Assembly: GCF_014831675.1 (NCBI RefSeq)
Contig: NZ_VJXY01000011.1
Coordinates: 62,001-126,000 of the forward strand
Length of the DNA stretch: 64,000 nt
Reading direction: 5' to 3'
DNA from: Komarekiella delphini-convector SJRDD-AB1
Lineage (GTDB): Bacteria; Cyanobacteriota; Cyanobacteriia; Cyanobacteriales; Nostocaceae
Translations under genes and position numbers: made by a program
Notes under the pieces: model-generated
Database searches by the model: none
Told to the model about the DNA's origin: nothing
The model's input: the letters and a program-made list of their open reading frames with translations, nothing else
In this document: positions 1-9,431 of the stretch, piece by piece
Position numbering within the stretch: position 1 is the stretch's first letter
How the letters are laid out: every line of letters starts with the position of its first letter

Positions 1-1
1 C

Positions 2-778
<777 letters not shown>

Positions 779-851
779 GCTAATCCTAGAATTTGCTCAT
801 AGCTCCAAAGGTAAGACTTAAGCCAAAACTTCATGTTTTGAACTTTTTTCT

Positions 852-878
852 GTGGGATAGGCACTTTGCTTATCCCAC
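852..878 (+). terminator. Hairpin downstream of ahcY
   Basis: Inverted repeat GTGGGATA / TATCCCAC with an 11-base loop, 75 bases after the ahcY stop. The following T tract is interrupted (TTTCTATGTATT), so as an intrinsic terminator it is imperfect. Its position makes it the likely 3' end of ahcY. Confidence 0.45.
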
Positions 879-1025
879 TTTCTATGTATTAAATTAAAAC
901 TTTCTCCATTCCTGAGATAATAATTAAAATAAAATTTGTCAAGTATTTTTTAGCCTTATTTGCGAAAAGCAGACAGCTTAAACTGTAGCAAAAGTGTTAG
1001 CCAAAATGATTCAAGCTGAGAGACG

Positions 1026-1787
1026 ATGAGCGAAATTAGCCCCCGTCGAATTGTCATTGGGGACGTACATGGTCATTATGAGGGTCTGATGACATTGTTG
1101 GAGGCGATCGCCCCCACGTCAGATGATCAGATCTATTTTCTGGGAGACTTAATTGATCGCGGCCCTCATAGTTCACAAGTAGTGAATTTTGTCAAGCAAA
1201 ATAACTACCCATGTTTGCTGGGGAATCATGAGCAGATGTTATTAAGCATTCTGACTAACAAAAGCGTCTCCTCCCCAACAATGCAAGCATGGCTGTATAG
1301 TGGAGGGCAGGCGACCGTAGCCAGTTATGACAAAGCAACAATCCCTGACGAGCATTTGGATTGGTTTAAGGCTTTGCCTACATATCTTGACTTGGGTGAT
1401 TTTTGGTTAACTCATGCAGGTGTTGACCCTTCCAAGTCGGTAGCAGAACAAACCGCCGATCAACTTTGCTGGATACGAGACGACTTTCACAGTATTCAAA
1501 AGCCTTACTTCCCGGATAAGCAGATTATTATTGGTCACACCATTACCTTTACTTTACCAGGCGTTACTCCTGGTAAACTAGCACAAGGACAAGGATGGCT
1601 AGACATAGATACTGGCGCTTATCATCCACGCAGTGGTTGGTTAACTGGACTCGATGTTACAAATCACCTGGTTTATCAAGTTAACGTTTATAAACACCAT
1701 CTCCGCACCCTGCCTTTGAAAGAAGCAGTAATCACGGTTGATCCAGCCCAAATCAAAGCTGAACGCCGCAAAAAGCAAGGTGCATGA
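1026..1787 (+). CDS. PPP-type metallophosphoesterase (Ser/Thr phosphatase-like)
   Basis: A 253-residue calcineurin-like phosphoesterase of the PPP superfamily, which hydrolyses phosphoesters with two metal ions. The metal-binding signatures appear in order: GDVHGH (about residues 12-17), GDLIDRGP (about 41-48), GNHEQ (about 67-71), a later THAGVD and IIGHT. This is the architecture of bacterial PrpA/PrpB-like protein phosphatases and ApaH-like enzymes; the substrate cannot be told from sequence. ATG at 1026 is the first start that keeps motif I near the N-terminus. It stands alone between ahcY and an oppositely oriented protease gene. Confidence 0.85.
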   Translation: MSEISPRRIVIGDVHGHYEGLMTLLEAIAPTSDDQIYFLGDLIDRGPHSSQVVNFVKQNNYPCLLGNHEQMLLSILTNKSVSSPTMQAWLYSGGQATVASYDKATIPDEHLDWFKALPTYLDLGDFWLTHAGVDPSKSVAEQTADQLCWIRDDFHSIQKPYFPDKQIIIGHTITFTLPGVTPGKLAQGQGWLDIDTGAYHPRSGWLTGLDVTNHLVYQVNVYKHHLRTLPLKEAVITVDPAQIKAERRKKQGA

Positions 1788-1849
1788 TATGGGATGGGAA
1801 GATGGAAAGAATTCTTGAGTGTTGAGTTTTGAATCTGCACAGAGTGCTA

Positions 1850-2707
1850 CTAAGATCGCGCTAATGCGCGAATATTAGCTTTATAAGCCGCATTATTCAA
1901 GCCATAATTCCCATTGCTGCGTTGAGAGTTAATGGCACGCCTAAGGGAATCAATGCGATCGCTGGTTGCGGGGTGTGTACTTAAAAATGTCGGAACCGAA
2001 CCTTTTGTCAGCAGTTTTTGCATAAAGGAAACCATTGCAGATTGGGCATAACCACTGCGTGTCAAAGTTCTTAATCCTCTTTTATCGGCATCGAACTCAT
2101 CTTGACGACTGCGCGGACGGTTTAGTGCTAAGTCTACGCCAATACCCACAGCTGCGTTACGATTTAATCCCGCAGCTGTTGCGACACCACTAGCGATCGC
2201 TTTTTGTCGCATCTGATTAACCAGGTGTTTTCCGCCAATATGACCAATTTCATGGGCGATGACACTTGCCAGTTCTGCTTCGTTATCTGCGGCTTTGAGT
2301 AAACCAGTGTGAACATATACATAACCTCCTAACGTGGCAAAGGCATTAATGGCATCATCCTCAACTACCTGGAAGGTATAAGGGAGATTGGGGCGATCGC
2401 TATTAGCTGCTAAACGCCGACCAATTTGTTCGACATAGCGATTAATTTCAGGATTGCGGTAAAGTCTAAGACTGCCTACTATTTCCTGATTAATCTGCTT
2501 ACCAAGATCAGCTTCCTGACGTGCAGATATATTGGAAAGCTGAAGTACCTGAACTCCCTGGAATAGAAGCGGAAATAAGTCTATGGCTCTACCAGGCAAG
2601 GGTGTACTCAAGCATAGACTGAGGGCGACTACCACTGAAATTAAAGGATATAACCAGCGACGCCGCCACAAACGGTAATTTGCCAAAAAGCCTTTCCAGT
2701 TGATCAT
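1850..2707 (-). CDS. M48-family zinc metalloprotease, membrane-anchored or exported
   Basis: A 285-residue peptidase M48 protein of the HtpX/BepA/LoiP group. The zinc motif HEIGH occurs in VIAHEIGHIGG (about residue 150), with a downstream DEFDADKRG giving the third zinc ligand and a late HPATSDRI, all typical of M48 proteases acting on the periplasmic side. Residues about 20-42 form one hydrophobic segment after a basic, Trp/Arg-rich start, consistent with a signal peptide or anchor. No TPR tail is present, unlike BepA. Probable role: quality control or turnover of periplasmic proteins (inference). The gene is convergent with the upstream phosphatase. Confidence 0.88.
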   Translation of the reverse strand: MINWKGFLANYRLWRRRWLYPLISVVVALSLCLSTPLPGRAIDLFPLLFQGVQVLQLSNISARQEADLGKQINQEIVGSLRLYRNPEINRYVEQIGRRLAANSDRPNLPYTFQVVEDDAINAFATLGGYVYVHTGLLKAADNEAELASVIAHEIGHIGGKHLVNQMRQKAIASGVATAAGLNRNAAVGIGVDLALNRPRSRQDEFDADKRGLRTLTRSGYAQSAMVSFMQKLLTKGSVPTFLSTHPATSDRIDSLRRAINSQRSNGNYGLNNAAYKANIRALARS

Positions 2708-3163
2708 AATCCGGCCTGAAGATAATCTTGGGAAAATATAAAAAGAGAGACAAATTATAAGACGGATTTAGAGCATTCTAAGTTGCATTTTAAACCCAAT
2801 ACCAAAGATGCGTAATGGTGAGGGGGTCGCAGTCTTGAACACCACTTGCTAAAAAAGCAGGAACGTCTTGTCGTTAGATATAGCGTTCCAAGGAGTAGTC
2901 ATCGTGAAAACCCCTTATTTTTTTGTTTTAAAGATGGGTAAGCCTTTGTTTCGCAAAGACTGGGGTCTGGGGTACACTTTGGCATGGTCTATTTTACGAC
3001 CTTTAAGGCACAGTTCCCTTGACTCCGAATTTTCAACAGACGTGATAAACTGTCGCATAACCGCAACGCCCAGTCGTGAGTATTACCAAGTAGGGAATAT
3101 TGCCGTTACCCTTAAAAACCTTGCTGCCACAATCAATTACTTTGCTTATAGGGAAAACTTGTT
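2708..3163. other. Intergenic stretch without recognisable gene
   Basis: This 456-base gap lies between the divergently transcribed M48 protease and DUF4330 genes. An open frame (2868-3176, plus) crosses most of it but shows no family resemblance and overlaps the DUF4330 start, so it is treated as chance. No tRNA or strong hairpin was seen. It presumably carries the two divergent promoters. Confidence 0.5.
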
Positions 3164-3694
3164 ATGGCTATATTAGATTCCAAAGGACGCTTATTCGGTA
3201 AAATCAACCTCCTTGATTTAGGTGCTGCGTTGGTAATTCTGCTAGTTATATTTGGCATCTTTTTCTTTCCCGGTACTTCCGGTTCTGTTGCCCAAGTTGG
3301 TACAAAGACAGTACCTATCGAAGTAGACTTAGTAGTTCGGGGTTTGAATGTGCGCGACCCTGAACAATTATTCAACAACGGATTAAAAAAAGGTGGGAAA
3401 ACTAATGTGATTATCCGCAATCAACCTTATGGTCAGATTGAGATTAAATCAATTCAACAGTTACCCAGAACAGTAAATGTTTTCCAACCCGATGGTTCTG
3501 TTAAAGAATTACCAGATCCAAAAAGCAACAATTTTAGTACCGATTTACTTTTGACTTTAGATGGCAAAGCCCAAGTTACTGAAAGCGGCCCAGTGCTAGG
3601 TAATAGTAAAGTTAAAATCGGTATGCCATTTGAATTGGAAGGCTTCAACTACAGCTTTAATGCCACTGTCATTGATGTTAGATTAGACAAATAA
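3164..3694 (+). CDS. DUF4330-family membrane-anchored protein
   Basis: A 176-residue protein matching the cyanobacterial DUF4330 family in length and layout. The N-terminal MAILDSKGRLFGKINLLDLG precedes a single membrane helix (about residues 18-36), followed by a beta-rich extracytoplasmic domain with the pattern VDLVVRGLNVRDPE and a C-terminal FEGFNYSFNATVIDVRL-like strand region. Function is unknown; genomes of photosynthetic bacteria usually hold a single copy. ATG at 3164 fits the family start. A hairpin with T tract follows at 3727-3755. Family assignment is by recognition, not by search. Confidence 0.8.
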   Translation: MAILDSKGRLFGKINLLDLGAALVILLVIFGIFFFPGTSGSVAQVGTKTVPIEVDLVVRGLNVRDPEQLFNNGLKKGGKTNVIIRNQPYGQIEIKSIQQLPRTVNVFQPDGSVKELPDPKSNNFSTDLLLTLDGKAQVTESGPVLGNSKVKIGMPFELEGFNYSFNATVIDVRLDK

Positions 3695-3726
3695 CATTCT
3701 CACTTTTGTTGATAATATTTTACCCA

Positions 3727-3755
3727 TTGTCTCCCCCTTCAGGAGGCAATTTTTT
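3727..3755 (+). terminator. Intrinsic terminator after the DUF4330 gene
   Basis: Stem TTGTCTCC / GGAGGCAA (one G-T pair) with a 7-base loop, followed immediately by six T residues. It lies 33 bases after the DUF4330 stop codon. Confidence 0.75.
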
Positions 3756-3817
3756 ATTGCGATCACTGATTTTCGTCAGTAGTCAGTTGTAACTAAAAAC
3801 TGACTACTGACAAATCA

Positions 3818-4714
3818 CTAATTAAGCAAAGGTAAAAATTGGCGGATTAATCCAATTGTCACTGCTGGCAATTCTAACTGGGGCGTTAAACCCACATCTT
3901 CTAATTGTTGAAAAAATCGAATTGCTTGAGGATTCATTTCAGCAAGGCGGCGACCAATTGAAGGGCCTGTAAATTCCGACTTCCGTCCCCAAATAATGGC
4001 GGTGGGAGTTGTTAATTGTTGAATGTAAAGGGATAAATCAAAACACAAGTCGCCACGTACAAAAGACAGCGCCGCATACTCAGCATTAGGCTGCTGGGCA
4101 GATTGTAAATAAGCCTCTACAATTTCCTCGTATATTCGATTAGGCTGGGCGAATTGTCGTTGCTCTAAGAAACTGCGAATACCACCGCTAGTGGCAACTC
4201 CAGTGCTGTACAGCAAGCGATCAAGAACGGGAAGTCCGACTAACTGAGCAAAAAAGCTCCGGGTATAATCTTCACCAAAGTCAGAAAGTCCAGCTGGAGT
4301 AGTGAGAACTAAGGACTTGAATAAGTCAGGACGAGCGATCGCAACTCGAATTGTAAACGCTGCGGTCAGAGAAGAAGCGATCGTTGTTACTGGGCCTGTA
4401 CAAGTCTGCTCGAAAAACTCACGAATCGTCGTTAAATAATCCTCAATCTTGTAATTTCGTGGTGGATGCTCAGATCTACCCCAACCAATCAAATCTGGTG
4501 CAATAATTCGATATTCAGCAGCAAAAGCGGGATAAACTTTCGACCACTCATAAGCAGAAGACCCACCACCAAAACCGTGGAGAAACACCAAAGTTTCTCG
4601 GTCATCTTGTGCAGTCACATTGTCCTGCCAAGGTGAGCTTGCAGCAGTATAATACACCATTCTACCTAGTGAGGTATTTATGGAGCGTTGCTCAAATCCT
4701 AGTGGCTGAAACAT
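3818..4714 (-). CDS. Alpha/beta-fold hydrolase family protein with altered triad
   Basis: A 298-residue alpha/beta hydrolase-fold protein. The oxyanion loop LVFLHGFGGGSS (about residues 42-53) and DLIGWGRS (about 74-81) are canonical. The nucleophile elbow is atypical: IASSLTAAF replaces the usual GxSxGG, so a serine is present without its usual glycines. Near the C-terminus, where most members have GH before the last helix, this protein has DVGLTPQLELP, with no His. It may be a non-catalytic or divergent subfamily; I recall similar C-termini in other cyanobacterial relatives, but did not verify this. No partner gene is adjacent. Confidence 0.8.
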   Translation of the reverse strand: MFQPLGFEQRSINTSLGRMVYYTAASSPWQDNVTAQDDRETLVFLHGFGGGSSAYEWSKVYPAFAAEYRIIAPDLIGWGRSEHPPRNYKIEDYLTTIREFFEQTCTGPVTTIASSLTAAFTIRVAIARPDLFKSLVLTTPAGLSDFGEDYTRSFFAQLVGLPVLDRLLYSTGVATSGGIRSFLEQRQFAQPNRIYEEIVEAYLQSAQQPNAEYAALSFVRGDLCFDLSLYIQQLTTPTAIIWGRKSEFTGPSIGRRLAEMNPQAIRFFQQLEDVGLTPQLELPAVTIGLIRQFLPLLN

Positions 4715-4749
4715 AAGTACTTTTAGTTACTGCGGTAATTATTTACTAT

Positions 4750-4769
4750 AGGTGATACAAGTATCACCT
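4750..4769. promoter_or_regulatory. Perfect palindrome upstream of the alpha/beta hydrolase gene
   Basis: AGGTGATAC-AA-GTATCACCT, a perfect 9-bp inverted repeat with a 2-bp centre, 36 bp upstream of the hydrolase start (minus strand). There is no T tract, so a protein-binding operator is more likely than a terminator. The cognate regulator is unknown. Confidence 0.5.
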
Positions 4770-4870
4770 CAGAATACTTGCTTGTTGAGTTTAAACTCCC
4801 CACTCATTAGTTATTATCGGCTAAACTATCGCTCTATAACTTCTTACCACCGTCGGATTAAGTAGATGTA

Positions 4871-4910
4871 AAATCGCTGGATTACTTGTAAAGATTTAGC
4901 GATTTTTTTT
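4871..4910 (+). terminator. Intrinsic terminator without an evident upstream gene
   Basis: Stem AAATCGCT / AGCGATTT with a 19-base loop, followed by an uninterrupted T run (4903-4910). The only plus-strand gene upstream (DUF4330) already has its own terminator, so this one probably ends a short RNA starting after 4770. A chance hairpin is possible. Confidence 0.5.
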
Positions 4911-5171
4911 TACAACAAACAATAAATTTACGTTGTGAATACTATGTTACAAGGTTTTATGCTGGTAGCCGCTATTACTAAAGAGTAAATAGCCCATGAG
5001 TTTTTTATGGTACTCTATCTATCAGAAACCTCACAGTTAGTTTTGAACATCAGTAATAGTCAAAATACCAGTCTTAAGAAGTTATTAATTCTATTTCTCC
5101 ATGTAGAAAGAATAGCTTTTGATGTAATTACTAATTTGATGATTCTCTAAGTAGTGGTAAGGCTGGGTGTC

Positions 5172-5756
5172 ATGGTAAAACAGGCTACTCTTCAATTTAA
5201 TAAAGTGCCAACAGTTGGAGATGCTAAATTTGCGCTTGGCAACTGTAATATGCAAGACAAAGTTACAACTTCAGCTTGGCGAGGCCCAGTCAAGCAAGCT
5301 GTTGAGACTACTAATGCAGCTGAACCTACTTGTATATATTTAAACTTGGAAGATTTGAAATGTTTTGAAGCAGTCGAGCGCCAGTATGAACATTGGGGAG
5401 TCATTTTTCACAATTCTATAGCAATACAGCCATCAAATTCAGCGTTTCCGACTCATTCGGGTCTGACAGTCTTAATGGGAGCGCCCAAGAGCGGATTTTT
5501 AGAAGCCACTTTCTTGCGTCCAGTTAACTGGGTTAGTGCCTTTGTCACTAGTTCGCAACGGCTGGTGCTTTCTGCCTATGATCGCGATCGGCAACTGCTT
5601 GCCCAAGCTGTGCTACCAGGAGCTAATCTGGCTAATACTGACTCGGCGATACCCCCCAATACTTTATTATCTGTAACAGCGAACAACATCTACAGTGTTA
5701 CCTTTTGTGCTTTTGATGGTCAATTTACCCTTGATGACTTTAATTTTTGTTTTTAA
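5172..5756 (+). CDS. Conserved-looking protein of unknown function, beta-rich
   Basis: I do not recognise this gene. With ATG at 5172 it is 194 residues; a GTG 18 bases upstream gives 200. The ATG is preferred because AAGG lies at a suitable distance upstream. The protein appears rich in beta-strand pattern and ends in FDGQFTLDDFNFCF, a 'description of features' style ending reminiscent of carbohydrate-binding or galactose-binding-like domains (C-terminal TxDDFxF). No signal peptide or membrane helix is visible. It stands alone, preceded by about 450 noncoding bases, and is followed by a 250-base gap. Confidence 0.6.
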   Translation: MVKQATLQFNKVPTVGDAKFALGNCNMQDKVTTSAWRGPVKQAVETTNAAEPTCIYLNLEDLKCFEAVERQYEHWGVIFHNSIAIQPSNSAFPTHSGLTVLMGAPKSGFLEATFLRPVNWVSAFVTSSQRLVLSAYDRDRQLLAQAVLPGANLANTDSAIPPNTLLSVTANNIYSVTFCAFDGQFTLDDFNFCF

Positions 5757-6004
5757 CTAAAAACTCAGTGACAAAATTTCTCTTACTCGCCTTAGTCCAG
5801 GTATTCTTGTAGAGTATTATTGATTGTCAATTACATACCTGTGTATTAGGAAAATATTGAAGTATGAAGTATTAAATTTCAGCCTAGCCTTTGGGAACAC
5901 TTACCCTACAAGAACTACGCCGAATACCCTTCATCTTTTAGCCTTTCCTAATTTCTGGTAAAGCTTATACATGAAATAATCTTGTAATCAAGTAGGTAAA
6001 CACT

Positions 6005-6844
6005 GTGACACAGGCTTCGTCTTTTTGGCGGCAATTGATCAACCAGATCCCCAACTGGTCGCTTCCAGAGTTTAAGACGGGAAAAGGAGCCACAAAGCAG
6101 CGAACTATCAAGCGTTTCTCTCAACCTGGAAGCGTTCTTGGGTTCCTGTCAATCTTCATTGCTATGCTGTTATGGAACTGGAAACTGCTGTTGGCGCTCT
6201 TAATCGGCGTTGGGGTAATGCTATTCGTTTACTCGATGCAGGGGTGGAACTGGCAATTACGCTGGCTCGAAATTCGTAGATTTTTAAATGGTTCAAACCG
6301 TCGATTAGCCTTAGCTGTCGGTAGTGGTGGACTGGCTACTGTCAGTACTTACATGGCAGCTGCAATCTGGGTTGACTCTCACAGTCCTTGGATTGCCGCT
6401 GTAGCTATTGTGCAAGGTGTAGGGACGCTGTTAACTTTATTTTTGTTGGCATGGCAAATCGTCAGTCTTCATGGAAGTCAAGAAGAAGACTACCTTGAGC
6501 AGTTGTTGATTAACTTAACGGAAACAGACCCCTTGAAGCGTCTGATTGCCCTGCGTCAACTAACCAAATTTATCACCCGTAAGCAAGTTGATGCTTCGTC
6601 ACAGCAAAATGTTGTCGAATGTTTGCAACTCCTACTCAGACAAGAGAAGGAAACAGTAATTCGAGAGGCAGCTTTTGAGAGTTTGCAAGCCCTAGATAGC
6701 TTGCAATCTCTACCATCTAGTACAGCCGTTCCGCTACGCAAAGTCCAAAGCACCGAAGTTCTGTGTCTCTTTCAGAGAGGCTGCGCCAACGCCGGAAGTC
6801 GGCGCTCAGACTTCTCTCAAAAGTCCACAGTTTTTAACCCTTGA
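6005..6844 (+). CDS. Membrane protein with C-terminal armadillo-like helices
   Basis: A 279-residue protein with GTG start at 6005. About four hydrophobic segments (residues about 43-60, 61-80, 103-122 and 130-152) form a membrane domain. A soluble helical region follows (SQEEDYLEQLLINLTETDPLKRLIALRQLT...), resembling cyanobacterial 'armadillo-type fold-containing' proteins. The last about 28 residues (LFQRGCANAGSRRSDFSQ) are encoded by a GC-richer segment with a GCGCC/GGCGC hairpin. That looks like a repeat that entered the 3' end and replaced or extended the original C-terminus. Role unknown. It is convergent with ftsE, 14 bases away. Confidence 0.65.
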   Translation: MTQASSFWRQLINQIPNWSLPEFKTGKGATKQRTIKRFSQPGSVLGFLSIFIAMLLWNWKLLLALLIGVGVMLFVYSMQGWNWQLRWLEIRRFLNGSNRRLALAVGSGGLATVSTYMAAAIWVDSHSPWIAAVAIVQGVGTLLTLFLLAWQIVSLHGSQEEDYLEQLLINLTETDPLKRLIALRQLTKFITRKQVDASSQQNVVECLQLLLRQEKETVIREAAFESLQALDSLQSLPSSTAVPLRKVQSTEVLCLFQRGCANAGSRRSDFSQKSTVFNP

Positions 6845-6858
6845 CCCTTGACTCTTAA

Positions 6859-7602
6859 CTATTTTCGTGACAGTCGTCCATTGCGAACTTGCACTACTGG
6901 ATGATTGCAACGCCGCACTAATTGTTCATCGTGGGTGGTGACAATTACTGTGGCTCCAAAAGAATTTAGCTTTTGGAGAATTTGTATTACTTGCCAGGAA
7001 TTGTCTGGATCGAGATTTCCGGTTGGCTCATCGGCTAAAAGCAACGGCGGTGTTCCGACGATCGCCCGCGCAATACTGACTCGCTGTTGCTCTCCTCCAG
7101 ACAGTTGATCTGGGAAACAGTCAGCTTTAGTCAGTAAACCCACCAGTTTCAAAGTTGGTTCTAAACGTCGTTGAATTTCCTTGCGAGTATATCCTTGAGC
7201 TTGCAGCACAAAAGTCACATTTTCCGCTACTGTGCGTTGGGTAATCAGTTTGTAGTCTTGAAATACAATACCAATACGTCGCCGCAATGATGACAAGCGA
7301 TCGCCTCGTAAACCCACTACATTGCATTCATCAACGATTACTTGTCCCTGCGTTGGTAACTCTTGGCCATACAGCAGTTTCAACAGAGTTGATTTACCAG
7401 AACCACTTGGCCCTGTAATAAATAGAAATTCTCCCTTTTTGACTTCCAGGTTTACATCTAACAAGGCATGACAGCCGTTGATATAGGTCTTTGTTACAGA
7501 GAGCAATTGCACCTTTGCAGTAGTGCTATCAGTGTGTTGTTGAGTTTCACTGCCCTCTTGATGAACAGATTTAGTTTTTCCTGGAGTTGTTAATGCTGGC
7601 AT
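6859..7602 (-). CDS. ftsE: Cell-division ATP-binding protein FtsE
   Basis: A 247-residue ABC ATPase. The Walker [10 protein letters not shown] (about residues 64-72), Q-loop VFQDYKLI, signature LSGGEQQR and Walker [14 protein letters not shown] are all intact, and the spacing and the [20 protein letters not shown] pattern match FtsE rather than LolD or MacB. FtsE works with FtsX at the septum to regulate peptidoglycan hydrolases. FtsX is not adjacent here. An N-terminal extension of about 28 residues ([17 protein letters not shown]...) precedes the ATPase core. A long nested hairpin lies in the leader (7645-7704). Confidence 0.85.
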   Translation of the reverse strand: MPALTTPGKTKSVHQEGSETQQHTDSTTAKVQLLSVTKTYINGCHALLDVNLEVKKGEFLFITGPSGSGKSTLLKLLYGQELPTQGQVIVDECNVVGLRGDRLSSLRRRIGIVFQDYKLITQRTVAENVTFVLQAQGYTRKEIQRRLEPTLKLVGLLTKADCFPDQLSGGEQQRVSIARAIVGTPPLLLADEPTGNLDPDNSWQVIQILQKLNSFGATVIVTTHDEQLVRRCNHPVVQVRNGRLSRK

Positions 7603-7644
7603 TTTTAAATATTCCTCATACCCACAATCAAACAGCTTGAGGGC

Positions 7645-7704
7645 TTAGATTTAAACTCCCCAAAATAAGGATTCCCAGGGGAAACCTGGGAAGCTCAAAT
7701 CTAA
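7645..7704 (-). promoter_or_regulatory. Nested hairpin in the ftsE leader
   Basis: An outer stem TTAGATTT / AAATCTAA (7645-7652 with 7697-7704) encloses a strong inner stem TTCCCAGG / CCTGGGAA (7672-7679 with 7685-7692). It lies 43 bases upstream of the ftsE start codon. There is no T tract in either direction, so an RNA leader structure or a small dispersed palindrome is more likely than a terminator. Confidence 0.45.
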
Positions 7705-7742
7705 CAACGAAAATTTAAATTTTTGTGAAGACCTCAGTACTA

Positions 7743-7904
7743 CTATCCGTTGCCTTTAATGTCTCTTGCTTGCAACTGCTGACGAATTGCCACTTGAATT
7801 TTGGCATCAAAATCAGGATCATCTGCCGTTGTAATGACTTGGCGTGGGCGATCGCTTAATCTATCTAAATCATGAACGTATAGCAGTTGCTTTGTCCCTT
7901 TTAA
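7743..7904 (-). pseudogene. Headless remnant of a protein-coding gene
   Basis: The minus strand is open for 53 codons before TAG and translates to protein-like sequence (LLYVHDLDRLSDRPRQVI, then ITTADDPDFDAKIQVAIRQQ). It has no ATG, and an in-frame TAA sits directly upstream (7905-7907). The charged, balanced composition and a GCGATCGCC site read in frame (SDRP) suggest real former coding sequence. It lies between tagA-like and ftsE on the same strand. I read it as the 3' end of a truncated gene; parent family unknown. Confidence 0.45.
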
Positions 7905-7931
7905 TTACGAATTATTTGGTCAGCACTATTG

Positions 7932-8687
7932 CTAACCAATTGCCCCCCTTGCAGTCAAGCGATAAATAAAGGCTTTGATAGCAAACGCCGGCAATGCTAG
8001 CATCCGCCGCCAGCGCCAAGGTTCTTGATAAAGCCGATACAACCATTCCAAATTGTTGTTTCCTAACCAAGCAGGAGCACGAGTTTTGGTTCCCGACCAA
8101 ATATCAAAACTGCCACCAACACCAATCCATATTGCTTGGGGGCACAAATGCCGATTTTTGGCAATCCACAACTCTTGGCGTGGCACTCCCAAGCCGACAA
8201 AAATTACTTGTGGCTGCAATTGAGTGAGAGTTTGTCGCAATTGTGCTTCCTCTTCTGAGGAATGGTAGCCTGAATGAGTACCTGCTATGCTCAAATCTGA
8301 AATTTGCTGCTGCCAAAACTCTGCTGCGCTTGCAGCCACTCCAGGCGCTCCTCCATAAAAAAAGACTTTTGTCTTTGTTGTCTGTTGTCCAAGTTCTTGT
8401 AACAGTTTTTCTGCTAATTCAATCCCTGGAAAACGTTGCACTTTTTGCCATAATAGCCACCGTAAATACAAAACAACCCCTGCTCCATCTGGAATCACTA
8501 GCTCGGCATTTTGAATGATCTGAGCTAGTGATTTATTCCGCTCTGCCTGCATGGTCATTTCTGCATTGAGCGTTACAACATGAGCTCCTCTGCCTGCGTG
8601 CAGGCATTCTAGCAACCAGCCTGGATAGTTAGTCATCACATGAACTGGTATCCCCAACACCGAAAACGCTTTAGGCGGTTTAGACAT
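7932..8687 (-). CDS. WecB/TagA/CpsF-family glycosyltransferase (GT26)
   Basis: A 251-residue glycosyltransferase of the family that transfers ManNAc, ManNAcA or related sugars to lipid-linked intermediates during cell-surface polysaccharide synthesis. Family signatures are clear: VVTLNAEMTMQAERN with the catalytic-type TxNxE, IPDGAGVV (about residues 64-71), FFYGGAPGVA, IFVGLGVPRQELWI (about 160-173) and GVGGSFDIWSGTKTRAP. Length is normal (about 240-260). It probably acts at the cytoplasmic face of the membrane, with no predicted helix. Substrate is not deducible, and no other polysaccharide genes are adjacent. Confidence 0.9.
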   Translation of the reverse strand: MSKPPKAFSVLGIPVHVMTNYPGWLLECLHAGRGAHVVTLNAEMTMQAERNKSLAQIIQNAELVIPDGAGVVLYLRWLLWQKVQRFPGIELAEKLLQELGQQTTKTKVFFYGGAPGVAASAAEFWQQQISDLSIAGTHSGYHSSEEEAQLRQTLTQLQPQVIFVGLGVPRQELWIAKNRHLCPQAIWIGVGGSFDIWSGTKTRAPAWLGNNNLEWLYRLYQEPWRWRRMLALPAFAIKAFIYRLTARGAIG

Positions 8688-9431
8688 AGCCTACTTTTTG
8701 ATTAGCATCACACCAGATTCTCTCGAACGTTAGTTTATCAAATTTTTTTATATATTGTAGATTGTAATTTTAGTAACAGATAATTGAGCATTATTTTAGT
8801 GTATAATATGTAATTTATCTGCAATTAAGTGATTTAACTGGCAGGGATAAAACCAGATAAAGTTTTTTGATAGAGAAGGATTGTCTAATTTTCCAGAAAT
8901 AAAACTTACTTTAGGTGAAGATTTTTGGGAAATGTCTGAGAACGCGATTTTATTCTGTATATTCTTAGCGATCGCATTATTCTCACAAACATAACTTTGC
9001 CTTATCCAAGCTAGTATACTCTTCTTAGCAAAGGAGGTGAATCAACAGCAAGCCTCCATAAGAGAAGCACCTATGCAACCAGTCCCTTAGAGGGTGTATG
9101 TAAAGGTTGCAGCATACTTCATTAGCTCCGCAAATATTAAGTATGGCTTGTATCTTGCTATTTGAGGAAGTAACATCTGCGACATTATCAGCCATTGTAC
9201 TAATTGGTCTTGGGTGCTTCTACCTTGGGTGAACCAACCCTGATTTTATGATTGAAGTGTAATGTTCATGTAGGGGAATGAATGGCTGTGGCACTGGCAA
9301 TGCCCCCACGTGTTAGGTTTTTTAAACAGCACTTCTATATATTTGTACAAATGTCTTTAATCTGCGTCTTTTAAGACTTTCTAGTAAACTCGATTTTACA
9401 GTTAAGGTAGGGTAACGGGCTGAAGTTGGCT
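8688..9431. other. Long leader region upstream of the response regulator, RNA candidate
   Basis: This 744-base gap separates tagA-like (minus) from the response regulator (plus). A TATACT box near 9014 precedes AAAGGAGGTGA (9029-9039), a near-perfect anti-16S match inside a GGAGG/CCTCC hairpin. A 17-codon frame then follows from GTG at 9037 to TAG at 9090. A TGCAACC / GGTTGCA pair and a GTGG/CCAC hairpin with a six-T run near 9283-9326 follow. The stretch may be a structured 5' UTR, a leader peptide or a small RNA. The first about 300 bases are AT-rich and featureless. Confidence 0.4.

Larger units (their letters stand above)
4715..5171. other. Structured intergenic region
   Basis: This 457-base gap between two divergent genes holds a perfect palindrome (4750-4769), a 12-base palindrome GAGTTTAAACTC (4787-4798) and a plus-strand terminator-like hairpin (4871-4910). 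No coding sequence was found upstream of that terminator on the plus strand, leaving room for a short non-coding RNA of about 100-150 nt. The remainder up to 5171 shows nothing. Confidence 0.5.

Noticed and set aside
2868-3176. 102-codon open frame upstream of the DUF4330 gene
   Set aside because: No family resemblance, no ribosome-binding site, and it overlaps the true DUF4330 start. It looks like chance.
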